Shown: positions 8,809 through 16,992, counted from the first letter of the stretch. The stretch: DNA of 29,335 bases from Actinomycetes bacterium (GCA_025455945.1 JALOLN010000003.1:1-29335); one strand, 5' to 3'. Notes: generated from the sequence alone by a model not told the origin. A program made the numbers and translations.

Positions 8809-9804
8809 GTGCCGACGCCCGCCGCCGACCTCGGAGCAGCGCCCACCACCGTCGTGTACGTCATGGGTGCCGGCCGCTCCGGGAGCACCCTGCTGGAGCG
8901 CATGCTCGGGGAGATCCCGGGGTTCGTGACCGCGGGGGAGCTCATCGGCCTCTTCCGCTGGATCGCCGTCGACGACGAGCTCTGCGGGTGCGGGACGCGG
9001 TTCTCGCAGTGCCCCTTCTGGCAGTCCGTCGGCCGGCGGGCGTTCGGCGGCTGGGACGAGGCACGGGTCGCCGAGATCGCCGCCCTGCAGCGCCGGGTCG
9101 CCCGACAGCGGCACCTGCCCCGGCTCGCCGCACCGGCGCTGGCCGGAGCCTCGTTCCGGGCGGACCTGGCCAGGTACGGCGAGGTCTACCGGCAGCTCTA
9201 CCGGGCCATCGGTGACGAGGCCGGGGCGCAGGCGGTCGTGGACGCCAGCAAGTGGCCGGCCCAGGTCCTCGCGCTTCGGAACAGGCCGGGCATCGACCTG
9301 AGGGTCCTCCACCTGGTGCGCGACGTCCGCGGAGTGGCGTACTCGTGGGCCAAGACCGGTGTCGTACGCCCACAGTCGACGAGCGACGCCCTGCCCGAGC
9401 TGTCCAGCGTCCCGGCGGCCAGGACGGCCTCCGCCTGGACCGCGGTGCAGGCGGAGGCCGGGCTGCTCACGGCGACCACCGCGCACGCCACGACGATCCG
9501 CTACGAGGACCTCGTCGCCGACCCGCGGGGCACCCTCACCGCGGCGCTGTCCCGGGTCGGCTTCCCGCCGGCCACGGCACAGGACCTGCCCCACGTCAGC
9601 GGCCGGACCGTCACGCTCACCGCCGGCCACGGCGTCGGCGGCAACCCCTCCCGGTTCACCACGGGCGTCGTCGAGCTTCGACTCGACGACGCCTGGCACG
9701 AGCAGCTGGCTCGCCGGGACCGGCTGGTCGCCACAGCGATCGGACTGCCGGCGTTGGCCCGGCACCGGTACCTCGGCCGGTCGTCACGCAGCGTGGCCCT
9801 TTAG
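8809..9804 (+). CDS. PAPS-dependent sulfotransferase 1
   Basis: 331-aa cytoplasmic sulfotransferase expected to move sulfate from PAPS to a hydroxyl or amino group, most likely on the polysaccharide or its precursor. The 5'-phosphosulfate loop is GAGRSGSTLLE (residues 20-30) straight after the first beta strand; the 3'-phosphate-binding segment is RDVRGVAYSW (171-180); VVDASKWP and IRYEDLVADP are also typical. Start GTG 8809 follows GGGAG. An unusual CGCG...CPFW cysteine set (Cys59, 61, 68) is shared with sulfotransferase 5, to which this protein is similar along its whole length. It is divergent from the flippase. No signal peptide is visible, so it acts inside the cell, before export. Acceptor unknown. 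Confidence 0.92.
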   Translation: MPTPAADLGAAPTTVVYVMGAGRSGSTLLERMLGEIPGFVTAGELIGLFRWIAVDDELCGCGTRFSQCPFWQSVGRRAFGGWDEARVAEIAALQRRVARQRHLPRLAAPALAGASFRADLARYGEVYRQLYRAIGDEAGAQAVVDASKWPAQVLALRNRPGIDLRVLHLVRDVRGVAYSWAKTGVVRPQSTSDALPELSSVPAARTASAWTAVQAEAGLLTATTAHATTIRYEDLVADPRGTLTAALSRVGFPPATAQDLPHVSGRTVTLTAGHGVGGNPSRFTTGVVELRLDDAWHEQLARRDRLVATAIGLPALARHRYLGRSSRSVAL

Positions 9805-9891
9805 CACCGCGGACACCCGTTCGGCGGTTGCGGAGCGTGGTCGTGACCCCTTCGTGACCCCGCCGCGACCTCGCCGCGACATGCCGGGGGT

Positions 9892-9921
9892 TTGGTGCCG
9901 CGCCCCTGTGTCGCCTAGCCT
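9892..9921 (+). promoter_or_regulatory. Promoter ahead of the c-di-AMP riboswitch
   Basis: TTGGTG (9892-9897), 18-base spacer, TAGCCT (9916-9921). The predicted transcript would start about 9928, immediately before the conserved riboswitch sequence, which is the right geometry. The 335-base gap 9805-10139 between sulfotransferase 1 and the glycosidase is explained by this promoter and the aptamer; nothing else was recognised in it. Confidence 0.55.
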
Positions 9922-9929
9922 GGCCGACG

Positions 9930-10127
9930 TCGCAACGCGCAACGGCTGCGGCGCTCGGGCGGACCGCCGAATCCTGCCCCGTCCGAGGTCCTCGATCCAC
10001 ACCGCTGGGCAGGAGCGGGGGACCCAAGAACGGGGCGCTCCCCACGCCCTCGGGGTGAAGCCGCCACGCGCGGCCGGGCCATACTCCGGTCCGAACCCGA
10101 CAGCTCACCTCGCAGGCGTCGGAGAAT
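9930..10127 (+). ncRNA. c-di-AMP riboswitch (ydaO/yuaA type)
   Basis: The leader carries the landmark blocks of the ydaO aptamer in actinobacterial form: GCCGAATCCTGCCCC, GGGCAGGAGCGGGGGACCCA, GGGGTGAAGCCGC, and CCGAACCCGACAGCTCACCT followed by CGCAGGCGTCGG. Helices can be paired by eye: CCTGCCC (9973-9979) with GGGCAGG (10007-10013), and CTCCG (10084-10088) with CGGAG (10120-10124). Known ydaO riboswitches bind c-di-AMP and usually lower expression of cell-wall hydrolases or transport genes. Here the next gene is a Tat-exported glycosidase. The only purine-rich ribosome-site candidate (GGAG, 10121-10124) is part of the last helix, which suggests control of translation, though it is 15 bases from the GTG. 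Recognition is from memory of the consensus, not a model search. Confidence 0.85.
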
Positions 10128-10139
10128 CGGACTGCCCCC

Positions 10140-11180
10140 GTGTCCATGCTGCCTGCCCCCCAGGGCCGCCACCGCAAGACCGGTCACCACGTCGACCTCG
10201 ACGCTGCCCCGACGCAGGGGCTCAGTCGGCGCGACCTGATGAAGATCGGCTCCCTCACCGTCGCCGGCGCCGCCGTGGGCTTCGGCCCGGGCCTGCTCGG
10301 GCCCACCAGCGCCTCGGCCGCCACGGCCAAGTTCCCCGGCCACAAGCCCGGCAAGATCTACCTCGGCGTGTCGGTCGACGGCCCGCTGTCGACGACGCTG
10401 TCGCGGACCGGGCCGGTCGGTCTGCACCGCACCTACTACAAGTGGGCGGACGGCACCCGCGAGACGAGCAACATCAAGGCCGACCACTCCGCCGGCCGGC
10501 TCCCGTGGATCTCGTTCAAGCCGCCGTTCACCACCGCCGGCGGCTGGGCCGCAGTGGCCTCCGGCAAGTACGACGCCGACATCCGCGCCCGGGCCCGGCG
10601 CTACGCCGGCTACGCCAAGCCGGTCGTCGTGACCTTCAACCACGAGCCGCACAACGACAAGACCGGCACCCCGGCCGACTGGGCCCGCGCCTGGACGCGG
10701 ATCCACGACGTCATGAAGAACGAGACCGGCCTGAAGAACGTCATCTCCGTGCCGATCATCGGCGACTGGGTCTTCAACCCGGTCAACAAGAAGGACGACC
10801 CCAAGAACTACCTCACCCAGGCCGTCCTCTCCCGCTGCCACTTCCTGGGCGTGGACCTCTACCAGAACCAGTCCGGCGACGACTTCAGCGTGCGGCTCGG
10901 CCGCACCCTGTCGTGGCTGAACTCCCAGGGCCACTCGGACAAGATGGTGGGGGTCGGCGAGACCGGCGCCACCGACGACTACCGGTCACCGACCGGTGCC
11001 CAGTGGTGGCAGCGCTCGTGGAGCTGGGCGGCGTCGAACGTCAACCGGGTCGCCGCGATCTCCTACTTCAACAGCCAGCACAACAACAACTCGGGCAACA
11101 CCTGGCTGCTGTGGGAGTCGGCGAGCAAGCTCTCCGCGTTCAAGTCGAGCCTGTCGTCCAGCACGGCGACCAGGCTCTGA
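10140..11180 (+). CDS. Tat-exported GH26-like glycoside hydrolase
   Basis: 346-aa secreted enzyme. A twin-arginine signal is present: LSRRDLMKIG (28-37), a hydrophobic stretch (38-54) and an ASA-like cleavage region near residue 60. The mature domain looks like a TIM-barrel glycosidase of the GH26 type: GVSVDG at the first strand, VVVTFNHEPHND with Glu169 as likely acid/base, and KMVGVGETG with Glu274 as likely nucleophile. GH26 includes beta-mannanases and beta-1,3-xylanases; the substrate here is unknown. Start GTG 10140 (an ATG two codons later is possible). It is preceded by a c-di-AMP riboswitch and sits inside a polysaccharide locus, so cutting or releasing the locus's own polymer is a reasonable inference. 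Two more proteins in the window share the HEP and GE motifs. Confidence 0.85.
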   Translation: MSMLPAPQGRHRKTGHHVDLDAAPTQGLSRRDLMKIGSLTVAGAAVGFGPGLLGPTSASAATAKFPGHKPGKIYLGVSVDGPLSTTLSRTGPVGLHRTYYKWADGTRETSNIKADHSAGRLPWISFKPPFTTAGGWAAVASGKYDADIRARARRYAGYAKPVVVTFNHEPHNDKTGTPADWARAWTRIHDVMKNETGLKNVISVPIIGDWVFNPVNKKDDPKNYLTQAVLSRCHFLGVDLYQNQSGDDFSVRLGRTLSWLNSQGHSDKMVGVGETGATDDYRSPTGAQWWQRSWSWAASNVNRVAAISYFNSQHNNNSGNTWLLWESASKLSAFKSSLSSSTATRL

Positions 11181-11204
11181 CCGAGCATCGAGCACGCGGC
11201 CCGG

Positions 11205-12134
11205 TCACGGGCTCGGCGTGACCTCCGCACGAGCCGTCAGCTGCCGCCACGCGGCAGCTGACGGCTCGTCGCGCAACCGGTAGTCGTTCGCGCCGTCGTT
11301 CCAGACGAAGTCGAAGTAGCAGACGAAAGGCGCACCGTTGGCCAGCGCGTAGTCACCGACCGCGAGCAGCCACTGCGCCCGCCCCTCGCCGTCGTCACCA
11401 TCGGCGAGCTGGCTGCCGAGCTCGCCGATGGCGAATGGCTTGCCCACCGACTCCGCCACGTCCCGCAGCCCGCCGAGCAGCTCCTCGGGGGGGCTGTACC
11501 CGTCGGTGCGGCGGTTGTAGACGTCCCAGGCGAAGACGTCGACCACGTCGTCACCCGGGTAGTAGTCGCGCCAGTCCCGGCCGCTCGCTGGACGCAGGGT
11601 GTAGGACATCAGCACCACGGCCGAGCGCAGCCGTGGATGGTCGGCCTGCTCGGCCAGCCCGGCGAGGTGGGCGAAGGCGCGCCGGAACTCCTCGGCGGTG
11701 AACGCGCCGTCCTCGATGTCGTCCTCCGGCTCGTGCCAGTAGACCCAGGTCACGTCGCGGTCGCGCGGCGCCGCGGCGAACCACTCGCCCATCGACTCGT
11801 CGTACAGCCCCGCCGACACCGCGCGGGGGTCGAGCTTGAAGGACACCACCACGCTGCGGCCGGGGGCCTTGCCGGGCCACGGATCCGGCTCCCCCTGGTA
11901 GAAGACCCGGACGACGTCCAGCGGCCCGATCGTCCGGTCGGTCCGGGCCAGCGCCTCCTCGTAGCTCTCCGCGGGCTCCTGCTGGAAGGACGCCCCGAAC
12001 TGGGTGGGGCCCGACACCGGGTCCGCGTCGGAGCCGCCGGAGCCGACGACGACGGCGACGAGGACGGCGGCCAGCGCAGCGACGAGGACCGTCCCACCGA
12101 CCACGAGGGTCCGGGCGCGGCCGCTTCGGCTCAC
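11205..12134 (-). CDS. Membrane-anchored GH26-like glycoside hydrolase
   Basis: 309 aa from GTG 12134, which overlaps the stop of the preceding Wzz-like gene as GTGA; an earlier in-frame start at 12191 would add 19 Ala/Pro-rich residues lying entirely over that gene. A single N-terminal transmembrane helix (about 10-31) anchors the protein with the enzyme domain outside. VTWVYWHEPEDD gives Glu135 as likely acid/base and PFAIGELGSQ gives Glu238 as likely nucleophile; FGASF at the first strand and VVDVFAWDVYN also match the family. It is the last gene of the nine-gene minus-strand operon, after polymerase and chain-length genes, and may trim or release the polymer at the membrane. Its last codons contain a long perfect hairpin that probably stops transcription arriving from the convergent glycosidase. 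Confidence 0.83.
   Translation of the reverse strand: MSRSGRARTLVVGGTVLVAALAAVLVAVVVGSGGSDADPVSGPTQFGASFQQEPAESYEEALARTDRTIGPLDVVRVFYQGEPDPWPGKAPGRSVVVSFKLDPRAVSAGLYDESMGEWFAAAPRDRDVTWVYWHEPEDDIEDGAFTAEEFRRAFAHLAGLAEQADHPRLRSAVVLMSYTLRPASGRDWRDYYPGDDVVDVFAWDVYNRRTDGYSPPEELLGGLRDVAESVGKPFAIGELGSQLADGDDGEGRAQWLLAVGDYALANGAPFVCYFDFVWNDGANDYRLRDEPSAAAWRQLTARAEVTPSP
11229..11269 (+). terminator. Perfect 19-bp hairpin inside a convergent coding end
   Basis: Arms 11229-11247 and 11251-11269 are exact inverted complements with a 3-base loop (CAC). It begins 49 bases after the stop of the riboswitch-controlled glycosidase and lies within codons about 289-302 of the opposing glycosidase. The position suits a plus-strand terminator; there is no U-tract, which is common in actinobacterial terminators. 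Confidence 0.65.
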
Positions 12135-12940
12135 CAGTGCCGCCGCCGCAGCCGCGGGCCGCGGGCCCGGGCTCCCCCACGGCCCACCCACAGCCCCACG
12201 AGGGCGCCGAGGGCGGCGCCCAGCACGGCGCCCAGCACGGTCCGGCGGACGCTGGACGGGTCGCGCGCCGTGGTCACCTCGACGACAGCACCGGGGTTGG
12301 GCACCTGGGCGCTGACCGCGCTCAGCTCGCGGCCGAGGTTCGCCAGCCGCCGGCTCAGGACGTGGACCTCGGCGGAGTCACGGCCCTGCGCCATCGCCGT
12401 CGTGAGGTCCGCCTCGGCCTCCCCCACCTGCGCAGTGAGCTCGGCCGCCCGCTCGGACAGGACCGTCGCCGCCCGGTCCGCCCGCACGGCGAGCAGCGCC
12501 GCGGCCACCTTGTCCGCCAGCGTCCTCGCCTGGCTCTCGCTGGCGCCCCGGGCACCGACGACGATCACCTCGGTCCCCTCGCGCACCGACCCGGAGACCC
12601 GGGACCGCAGTCCCTCGACGGACGCGGAGGCGCTGCCGCTCGCCACCTTCTCCAGCACGGCGTCCGAGGTGGGCAGCTGCGCCTCGGTCGTCAGGGGGGC
12701 GAGCGTCGCACCGGACCGGTCGGCGAAGGCGTTGCCGGGCAATGGGGTGACCTGCACGGCGGCCCTGCTCAGGTACCGGGTGGTGGCCACCGCGGTGACG
12801 AGCCCACCCAGCAGGAACCCCACGAGCCCCAGCACCAGCACCCAGGCGACCACCCGACCGCGGCGCGACCGGGCCGGGCCGGGGAGCAGGTTGGCCCTCG
12901 GCAGCCTGACCCGTCGCCGCTGCTGCGTCGCCGTCGTCAC
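12131..12940 (-). CDS. Wzz/YveK-like polysaccharide chain-length protein (short form, second of tandem pair)
   Basis: 269 aa, start GTG 12940 overlapping the previous stop as GTGA. Two membrane helices (about 30-53 and 234-251) bracket an external domain with a long alpha-helical part (ARTLADKVAAALLAVRADRAATVLSERAAELTAQVGEAEADL), the architecture of polysaccharide co-polymerases. A short basic C-terminus (RARGPRLRRRHW) lies in the cytoplasm and no nucleotide-binding domain is present. Such proteins set chain length together with a Wzy polymerase, and the Wzy-like gene is three genes upstream in the same operon. Similar in layout to the protein encoded just before it, though the sequences differ strongly. 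Two adjacent short forms plus a long one is unusual. Confidence 0.8.
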   Translation of the reverse strand: MTTATQQRRRVRLPRANLLPGPARSRRGRVVAWVLVLGLVGFLLGGLVTAVATTRYLSRAAVQVTPLPGNAFADRSGATLAPLTTEAQLPTSDAVLEKVASGSASASVEGLRSRVSGSVREGTEVIVVGARGASESQARTLADKVAAALLAVRADRAATVLSERAAELTAQVGEAEADLTTAMAQGRDSAEVHVLSRRLANLGRELSAVSAQVPNPGAVVEVTTARDPSSVRRTVLGAVLGAALGALVGLWVGRGGARARGPRLRRRHW

Positions 12941-13752
12941 GCGGTCACCGCCTCCGCGTCGACCGCCGGTAGCGGTGGCTCTCGCCGTCCGCGGCGGTCC
13001 GCCAGCCAGCAGCGACCCACACCGACGAGGAACCCCACCAGCGCCCCGAGTGCCGCCCCGGAGACGACGGGGACGATGACGTCCCCGCGATCGGCCCCGG
13101 TGGGCAGCGGCGGCGCGGCGATCACCCGGCCTGGCCCGGCGAGCTCGACCTTGGTGATCGCCGCCCGCGCTCGGCTGGCCTCGGTGTCCGAGGGGTTGGG
13201 CACGAGACCGGTGACGTCCGGGTCCCCCACCTCGGTCCCGGGCTGGCGGGTGGCCGCGAGGCTGGCCTCGAGGTACTCGCGCACCGGCGCGATGACCGCC
13301 TCCTCGCGAAGCGCCAGGAAGGTCTGCGCCGCCGTCTCGGCCCCGGCCTGGGCCGCCGCGGCGGAGTCCGTGGCGTACGTCAGCTCGAGGACCTGCGACA
13401 GCGGGCGCGCCGACACCGTCAGCCCCGCCCGCACGGCGGCGGGGTCGCGACCCTCGGCGGTCGCGACCGCTGCCACCACCTCGTCCGCGCGCAGCAGCTG
13501 CGCATCGGTGTCGATCGTGACGTCCCGGATCCGTGGCCCGGCCGGGTTGAGGTCCACCATCGGGGCCACCGACGACAGCTCGATGGCCACCGTCGTGCGG
13601 TACTGCGCCGGGGAGAGGACGTAGACCGCCAGCCCGACCAGCAGCCCGACGAGCAGCCCGGCGAGGGCCGGCCGCCGGGCCTGTCCGGCGTGGGCGAGGA
13701 CGGGGTCCCGCTCGGTGCCCCGCACCAGTGGCTGCGTGCGCACCGTCGTCAC
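12937..13752 (-). CDS. Wzz/YveK-like polysaccharide chain-length protein (short form, first of tandem pair)
   Basis: 271 aa. The start GTG 13752 overlaps the sulfotransferase 2 stop (GTGA). Membrane helices at about 28-47 and 225-248; the first is followed by SPAQYRTTVAIELSS, the classic Wzz beta-strand entry, and the second is preceded by VELAGPGRVIAAPPLPTGADRGD, a good match to the proline-rich segment ahead of the second helix in this family. The middle contains TLVSARPLSQVLELTYAT-like strands and an alpha-helical portion. It lacks a kinase domain. Its partner is probably the Wzy-like protein two genes upstream. Role: control of polymer length or export, acting at the outer membrane face. 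Confidence 0.85.
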   Translation of the reverse strand: MTTVRTQPLVRGTERDPVLAHAGQARRPALAGLLVGLLVGLAVYVLSPAQYRTTVAIELSSVAPMVDLNPAGPRIRDVTIDTDAQLLRADEVVAAVATAEGRDPAAVRAGLTVSARPLSQVLELTYATDSAAAAQAGAETAAQTFLALREEAVIAPVREYLEASLAATRQPGTEVGDPDVTGLVPNPSDTEASRARAAITKVELAGPGRVIAAPPLPTGADRGDVIVPVVSGAALGALVGFLVGVGRCWLADRRGRREPPLPAVDAEAVTA

Positions 13753-14621
13753 CGCCGCCAGCTCGGCGCGCGGCCGAGGAACGCCTCCAGGGCCGCGTCG
13801 TGCGGCTCCAGCCGGGTTACGAGGAAGCGCCTGGCGGTGTCGGACAGGTCCGAGCCCGGTCGGGCGTTCCACCGGTCGAACCGCTCGGGCAGGTGCGGGC
13901 CCAGCGCCAGGAAGTCGGTGATCCGCCGGTACTCCTCCTCGGGCGTGGTGAAGAAGTCGTGGCTGTCGACGACCAGCAGCCGGTCCCGGCCCACGGCGGC
14001 GGCGAGCCGCTCCAGCTGCTCGGCGTACTGCCCGCGTCGGCGGTAGGAGTTGTGCCGGTGGATCGTGCTGTAGTAGCTCGGGTCGGCGAGCATCCGGTCG
14101 AGCTCGGGCTGCACCCGCTCGTCCTCGAGCTCCAGCGCGCGCTCGAACGACTCGGTCTCGAACCCCCGGGCGAACTCGTGCTTGTAGGCCGAGAAGGCGC
14201 GCTCGACGGGGTCGCGCAGCATGACGACGACCTTGACCTCGGGCAGGTCGTGGCCCAGCCGGGCGGCCGCGTGCGGGTGGTAGACGTAGTAGCCGCTGGC
14301 GTCGAAGGTGACCGGCTCCTCGCCGGCCAGGCGGGTCCGCAGCGCCGCGACCCGACGCAGCGGGAAGTGGCCGAGGTACCAGGACATCCCCCGGTCGTAG
14401 TTGACGTCGAAGTAGTTGACGCCCTTGTGGTGGACGGCCGGCAGCACGGCCGGGTGGCTGACCAGCGCGCGGAACATCGACGTCGTGCCGCACCGCTGCG
14501 CGCCGGCCAGCAGGAAGGCGGGGGTCATCCGCAGTCCCGCCGTGCGCCGCCCGGTGGCCACCGACACGCGTCGGCCGAGGACCTTGACCGGCTTCGGGAC
14601 CCGCTGCTTGATGGTCGTCAC
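13749..14621 (-). CDS. PAPS-dependent sulfotransferase 2 (NodH/heparan type)
   Basis: 290 aa, start GTG 14621 overlapping the Wzy-like stop as GTGA; the frame is open much further upstream but only opposite other genes. PAPS loop GAQRCGTTSMF (40-50) after PAFLLA, the KGVNYFD segment (66-72) where this family often has a catalytic Lys/Glu, and the 3'-phosphate segment RDPVERAFSAYKHE (136-149). GRDRLLVVDSHDFFTTPEEEYRRITDFLAL is the usual C-terminal acceptor-side region. This type includes bacterial NodH-like and animal heparan or carbohydrate sulfotransferases. Embedded between polymerase and chain-length genes, it most likely sulfates the polysaccharide repeat unit. No signal peptide. Confidence 0.92.
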   Translation of the reverse strand: MTTIKQRVPKPVKVLGRRVSVATGRRTAGLRMTPAFLLAGAQRCGTTSMFRALVSHPAVLPAVHHKGVNYFDVNYDRGMSWYLGHFPLRRVAALRTRLAGEEPVTFDASGYYVYHPHAAARLGHDLPEVKVVVMLRDPVERAFSAYKHEFARGFETESFERALELEDERVQPELDRMLADPSYYSTIHRHNSYRRRGQYAEQLERLAAAVGRDRLLVVDSHDFFTTPEEEYRRITDFLALGPHLPERFDRWNARPGSDLSDTARRFLVTRLEPHDAALEAFLGRAPSWRR

Positions 14622-16099
14622 GGCGCGCTCCTGACGTCGGGGTGGCCCGCGGGGAGGGACGACGCGCGCACCGGGACGACGGTCGCCGGGCCGGCCCGCC
14701 CCCGTGCCATGGCCGCCTCGACCGCCTCGTCGTCGAGCCGGCGCCGGTTCATCAGCCCGATGGCGAGCATCAGCAGGAACAGCGGGGACTCCAGGGAGTC
14801 GTAGACCAGGAAGAACAGCATCGACACGACGATGCTCATGCTGCCGAGGATCGCCTCGGCGTCCAGCCGCCGGATGTGGGTGACCAGTTGCACCGCCATG
14901 AAGGCGAGGAACAGCACCGTCCCGACGAAGCCGGTGGTGAAGACCAGCCGCCACATGAACCCCTGCGTGCCCAGCGGCGGGGCCGCACACTGCCGGCACT
15001 CCGGGGTCGCGCCGCCGGCGATCGAGGCGAAGCTGCCCTCGACCTGACGGGTGGTCCCGTAGCCCAGCAGCGGCGAGGCGTCCCAGGTCGTCTCCAGGAC
15101 CACCTCCGCGACCGTGGTGCGCCGCTCGTTGCTGTGCGGGTGCTCCAGCCGGGAGACCAGGGTGTCGGCGAGCGGTGAGGCCATGAAGACGACGGCCGCG
15201 ACGGCCAGCCCGGCGAGCAGAGTCCACAGGGCGGCGAAGTGCCCGCGCCGGGCCAGCATGACCGCGGCGAACAGGGCGGAGACGACCAGGCCGAGCCACA
15301 GCCCCCGGTTGAGGGAGAAGATGATCGGGATCGCCACCAGCACGAGGACGACCGGTGCGGTGAGCTGCTGCCAGCGCTTGCCGGTGATCAGCCAGCCGTA
15401 GACGAAGTACGGCAGCAGCAGGCCGACGTTGTTGCCCCACGCGTTGGCGAAGGTGAACGGTGCGTTGGGGCGTGCCTGCTCGTAGCCGAGGAAGTCGCTC
15501 GGCGTCGCCAGCGTCAGGTGCACCTTCTCGTGGATGAACCCCGAGCCGCGGGCACCCGGGATGATCCACTCAGCCGGCGTGGTCAGCTCGAAGGCGGGGG
15601 CGACCAGCCCGGCCAGACCGCCGAAGGTCGCCACGACGAGCAGTGCCCCGAGCCAGGAGTAGACCTGCCGCGCGGGCAGGACGCGTGCCGGCAGGCTGAG
15701 CGGGTAGAGCAGGGCCACGGTGACGGCCAGGTACCACAGCACGCGGAAGAGGTAGCCGACCAGCCGCTCCGACCCGCCCTCGGTGATCGTGCCGGGGGCG
15801 TCGACCCAGAGCATGAAGACACCGGCGCCCATCCACGCGAGGAAGAGCAGCCAGACGCCGAACCCCGCGGGCAGCCGGACCCCGCCGCGCCGGACCATCT
15901 GCACGGCCATGGCCGTGGCGGCGATGAGGAAGGAGAAGCTGGCCAGGCCCAGCAGCCACCACAGCGGGAAGCCCAGGAGGAGCAGCTTGAGCGGCCAGGC
16001 GGGGCCGAGGCGCCGCTCGAGCCAGCCCGGCCGCCGGGGTGGCTCCAGCGGCACCGGCGCGGCGGCGCCCCCGGAGGGTGGGGTCGTGAGCAGCGTCAT
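14618..16099 (-). CDS. Wzy/O-antigen-ligase-like polysaccharide polymerase
   Basis: 493-aa polytopic membrane protein, start ATG 16099 overlapping the upstream stop as ATGA. About twelve hydrophobic segments are visible, with a long external loop containing NERRTTVAEVVLETTWDASP followed by LLGYGTT, the pattern of the Wzy_C / O-antigen ligase domain (Arg, Trp, then P-L-L-G-x-G). A second loop carries ECRQCAAP and a possible disulfide. Family members join lipid-linked glycans outside the membrane; in this context polymerisation of repeat units is more likely than ligation to lipid A, which actinobacteria lack. It is bracketed by sulfotransferase genes on both sides, the strongest contextual link between polymerisation and sulfation here. 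Confidence 0.87.
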   Translation of the reverse strand: MTLLTTPPSGGAAAPVPLEPPRRPGWLERRLGPAWPLKLLLLGFPLWWLLGLASFSFLIAATAMAVQMVRRGGVRLPAGFGVWLLFLAWMGAGVFMLWVDAPGTITEGGSERLVGYLFRVLWYLAVTVALLYPLSLPARVLPARQVYSWLGALLVVATFGGLAGLVAPAFELTTPAEWIIPGARGSGFIHEKVHLTLATPSDFLGYEQARPNAPFTFANAWGNNVGLLLPYFVYGWLITGKRWQQLTAPVVLVLVAIPIIFSLNRGLWLGLVVSALFAAVMLARRGHFAALWTLLAGLAVAAVVFMASPLADTLVSRLEHPHSNERRTTVAEVVLETTWDASPLLGYGTTRQVEGSFASIAGGATPECRQCAAPPLGTQGFMWRLVFTTGFVGTVLFLAFMAVQLVTHIRRLDAEAILGSMSIVVSMLFFLVYDSLESPLFLLMLAIGLMNRRRLDDEAVEAAMARGRAGPATVVPVRASSLPAGHPDVRSAP

Positions 16100-16992
16100 G
16101 GCGTCCCGGAGTCGGCCGCCCGGGCGGTGCCGGCGGCCGCGGGTCCCCAGCCCCAGCGGGTCGCGAGGTCCAGCCCCAGCTCGGCGTCGAGCCAGGCGAC
16201 CTCGTCGGCCAGCGCCTGCTGCACCGCCGTCCGCTCCTCCTGGCCCATCACGGGCTTGTCGTCGGCGAGCTCGCGGTAGAGCGCCCGCTGGACCAGCGGG
16301 GAGCGCTTCACCCGCCCCACCAGGTTGGCGCCGTCGTGCTCGCGCACGAACGTGGCGGCGCGGCGGGCGGCCCGGGCCAGGAACAGCGAGCGCGCCTGGC
16401 CCGCGGGCAGCCGCGCCTCGACGAGGTCAGGACCGAGCTCCATCGGGTCGATCCCGAGCCAGTCCAGCAGCCCGTCGATGAACCGCTGGGGGTCGGCGAC
16501 CAGGTCGTCGAAGACAGCGACGTAGGTCCGGTCGCGGCCGAAGCGCTCGAAGAAGCGCTGCAGGTGGGTGGCGTAGCGCCCGTGCTCGAGCAGCTCCGGC
16601 CAGGTCTCCAGGGCCTCGAGGAACGTGCCACGGTCCTCGCCGTGCTTGAGGGCGTAGAGGTAGGAGGAGAACGCCCGGTCGGCGGGGTCGCGCAGGGTCA
16701 CCATCGTCCGCACCGGCCCGAGGCTCTCCTCGATCCGGGCCGGCGCCGCCGGGTGGAACAGGTAGTCCTGGCAGACCTCTCCGACGACGCGGTGCTGCGG
16801 CCCGGCGGCGGCGAACTGGGCCAGGTACCACGCCAGACCGCGGTCGTAGTAGCGGTCGAAGAAGTACAGGTCCTTGGCCTCGGGCATGAACACCTGGGGG
16901 TGCCGGATCAGGACCTCGTGCAGCCAGGACGAGCCGGCCTTGTCCGGACCGATGTAGACGAAGTTCGGCGTGACCACGTCAGCTCCGCTCAT
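16096..16992 (-). CDS. PAPS-dependent sulfotransferase 3
   Basis: 298 aa, start ATG 16992 overlapping the sulfotransferase 4 stop as ATGA. PAPS loop GPDKAGSSWLHE (15-26), followed by EAKDLYFFDRYYDRGLAWYLAQF, the family's substrate/catalytic segment, and RDPADRAFSSYLYALKHG (101-118) for the 3'-phosphate. VFDDLVADPQRFIDGLLDWLGI is the typical C-terminal region. The open frame extends more than 200 codons upstream, but this part lies opposite the true reading frame of the neighbouring gene and is rejected. Similar in overall plan to sulfotransferase 2 (same KD/KG-xYFD and YDRG segments) but clearly not a recent copy. Acceptor unknown; the operon suggests the exopolysaccharide. Confidence 0.92.
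   Translation of the reverse strand: MSGADVVTPNFVYIGPDKAGSSWLHEVLIRHPQVFMPEAKDLYFFDRYYDRGLAWYLAQFAAAGPQHRVVGEVCQDYLFHPAAPARIEESLGPVRTMVTLRDPADRAFSSYLYALKHGEDRGTFLEALETWPELLEHGRYATHLQRFFERFGRDRTYVAVFDDLVADPQRFIDGLLDWLGIDPMELGPDLVEARLPAGQARSLFLARAARRAATFVREHDGANLVGRVKRSPLVQRALYRELADDKPVMGQEERTAVQQALADEVAWLDAELGLDLATRWGWGPAAAGTARAADSGTP

Noticed and set aside
9805..9890. Terminator directly after sulfotransferase 1
   Set aside because: Only short imperfect GC pairings are visible; not enough to call one.
14618..16099. O-antigen ligase attaching glycan to lipid A
   Set aside because: The domain is shared by Wzy polymerases and ligases; an actinobacterium has no lipid A, so polymerase is the better call.
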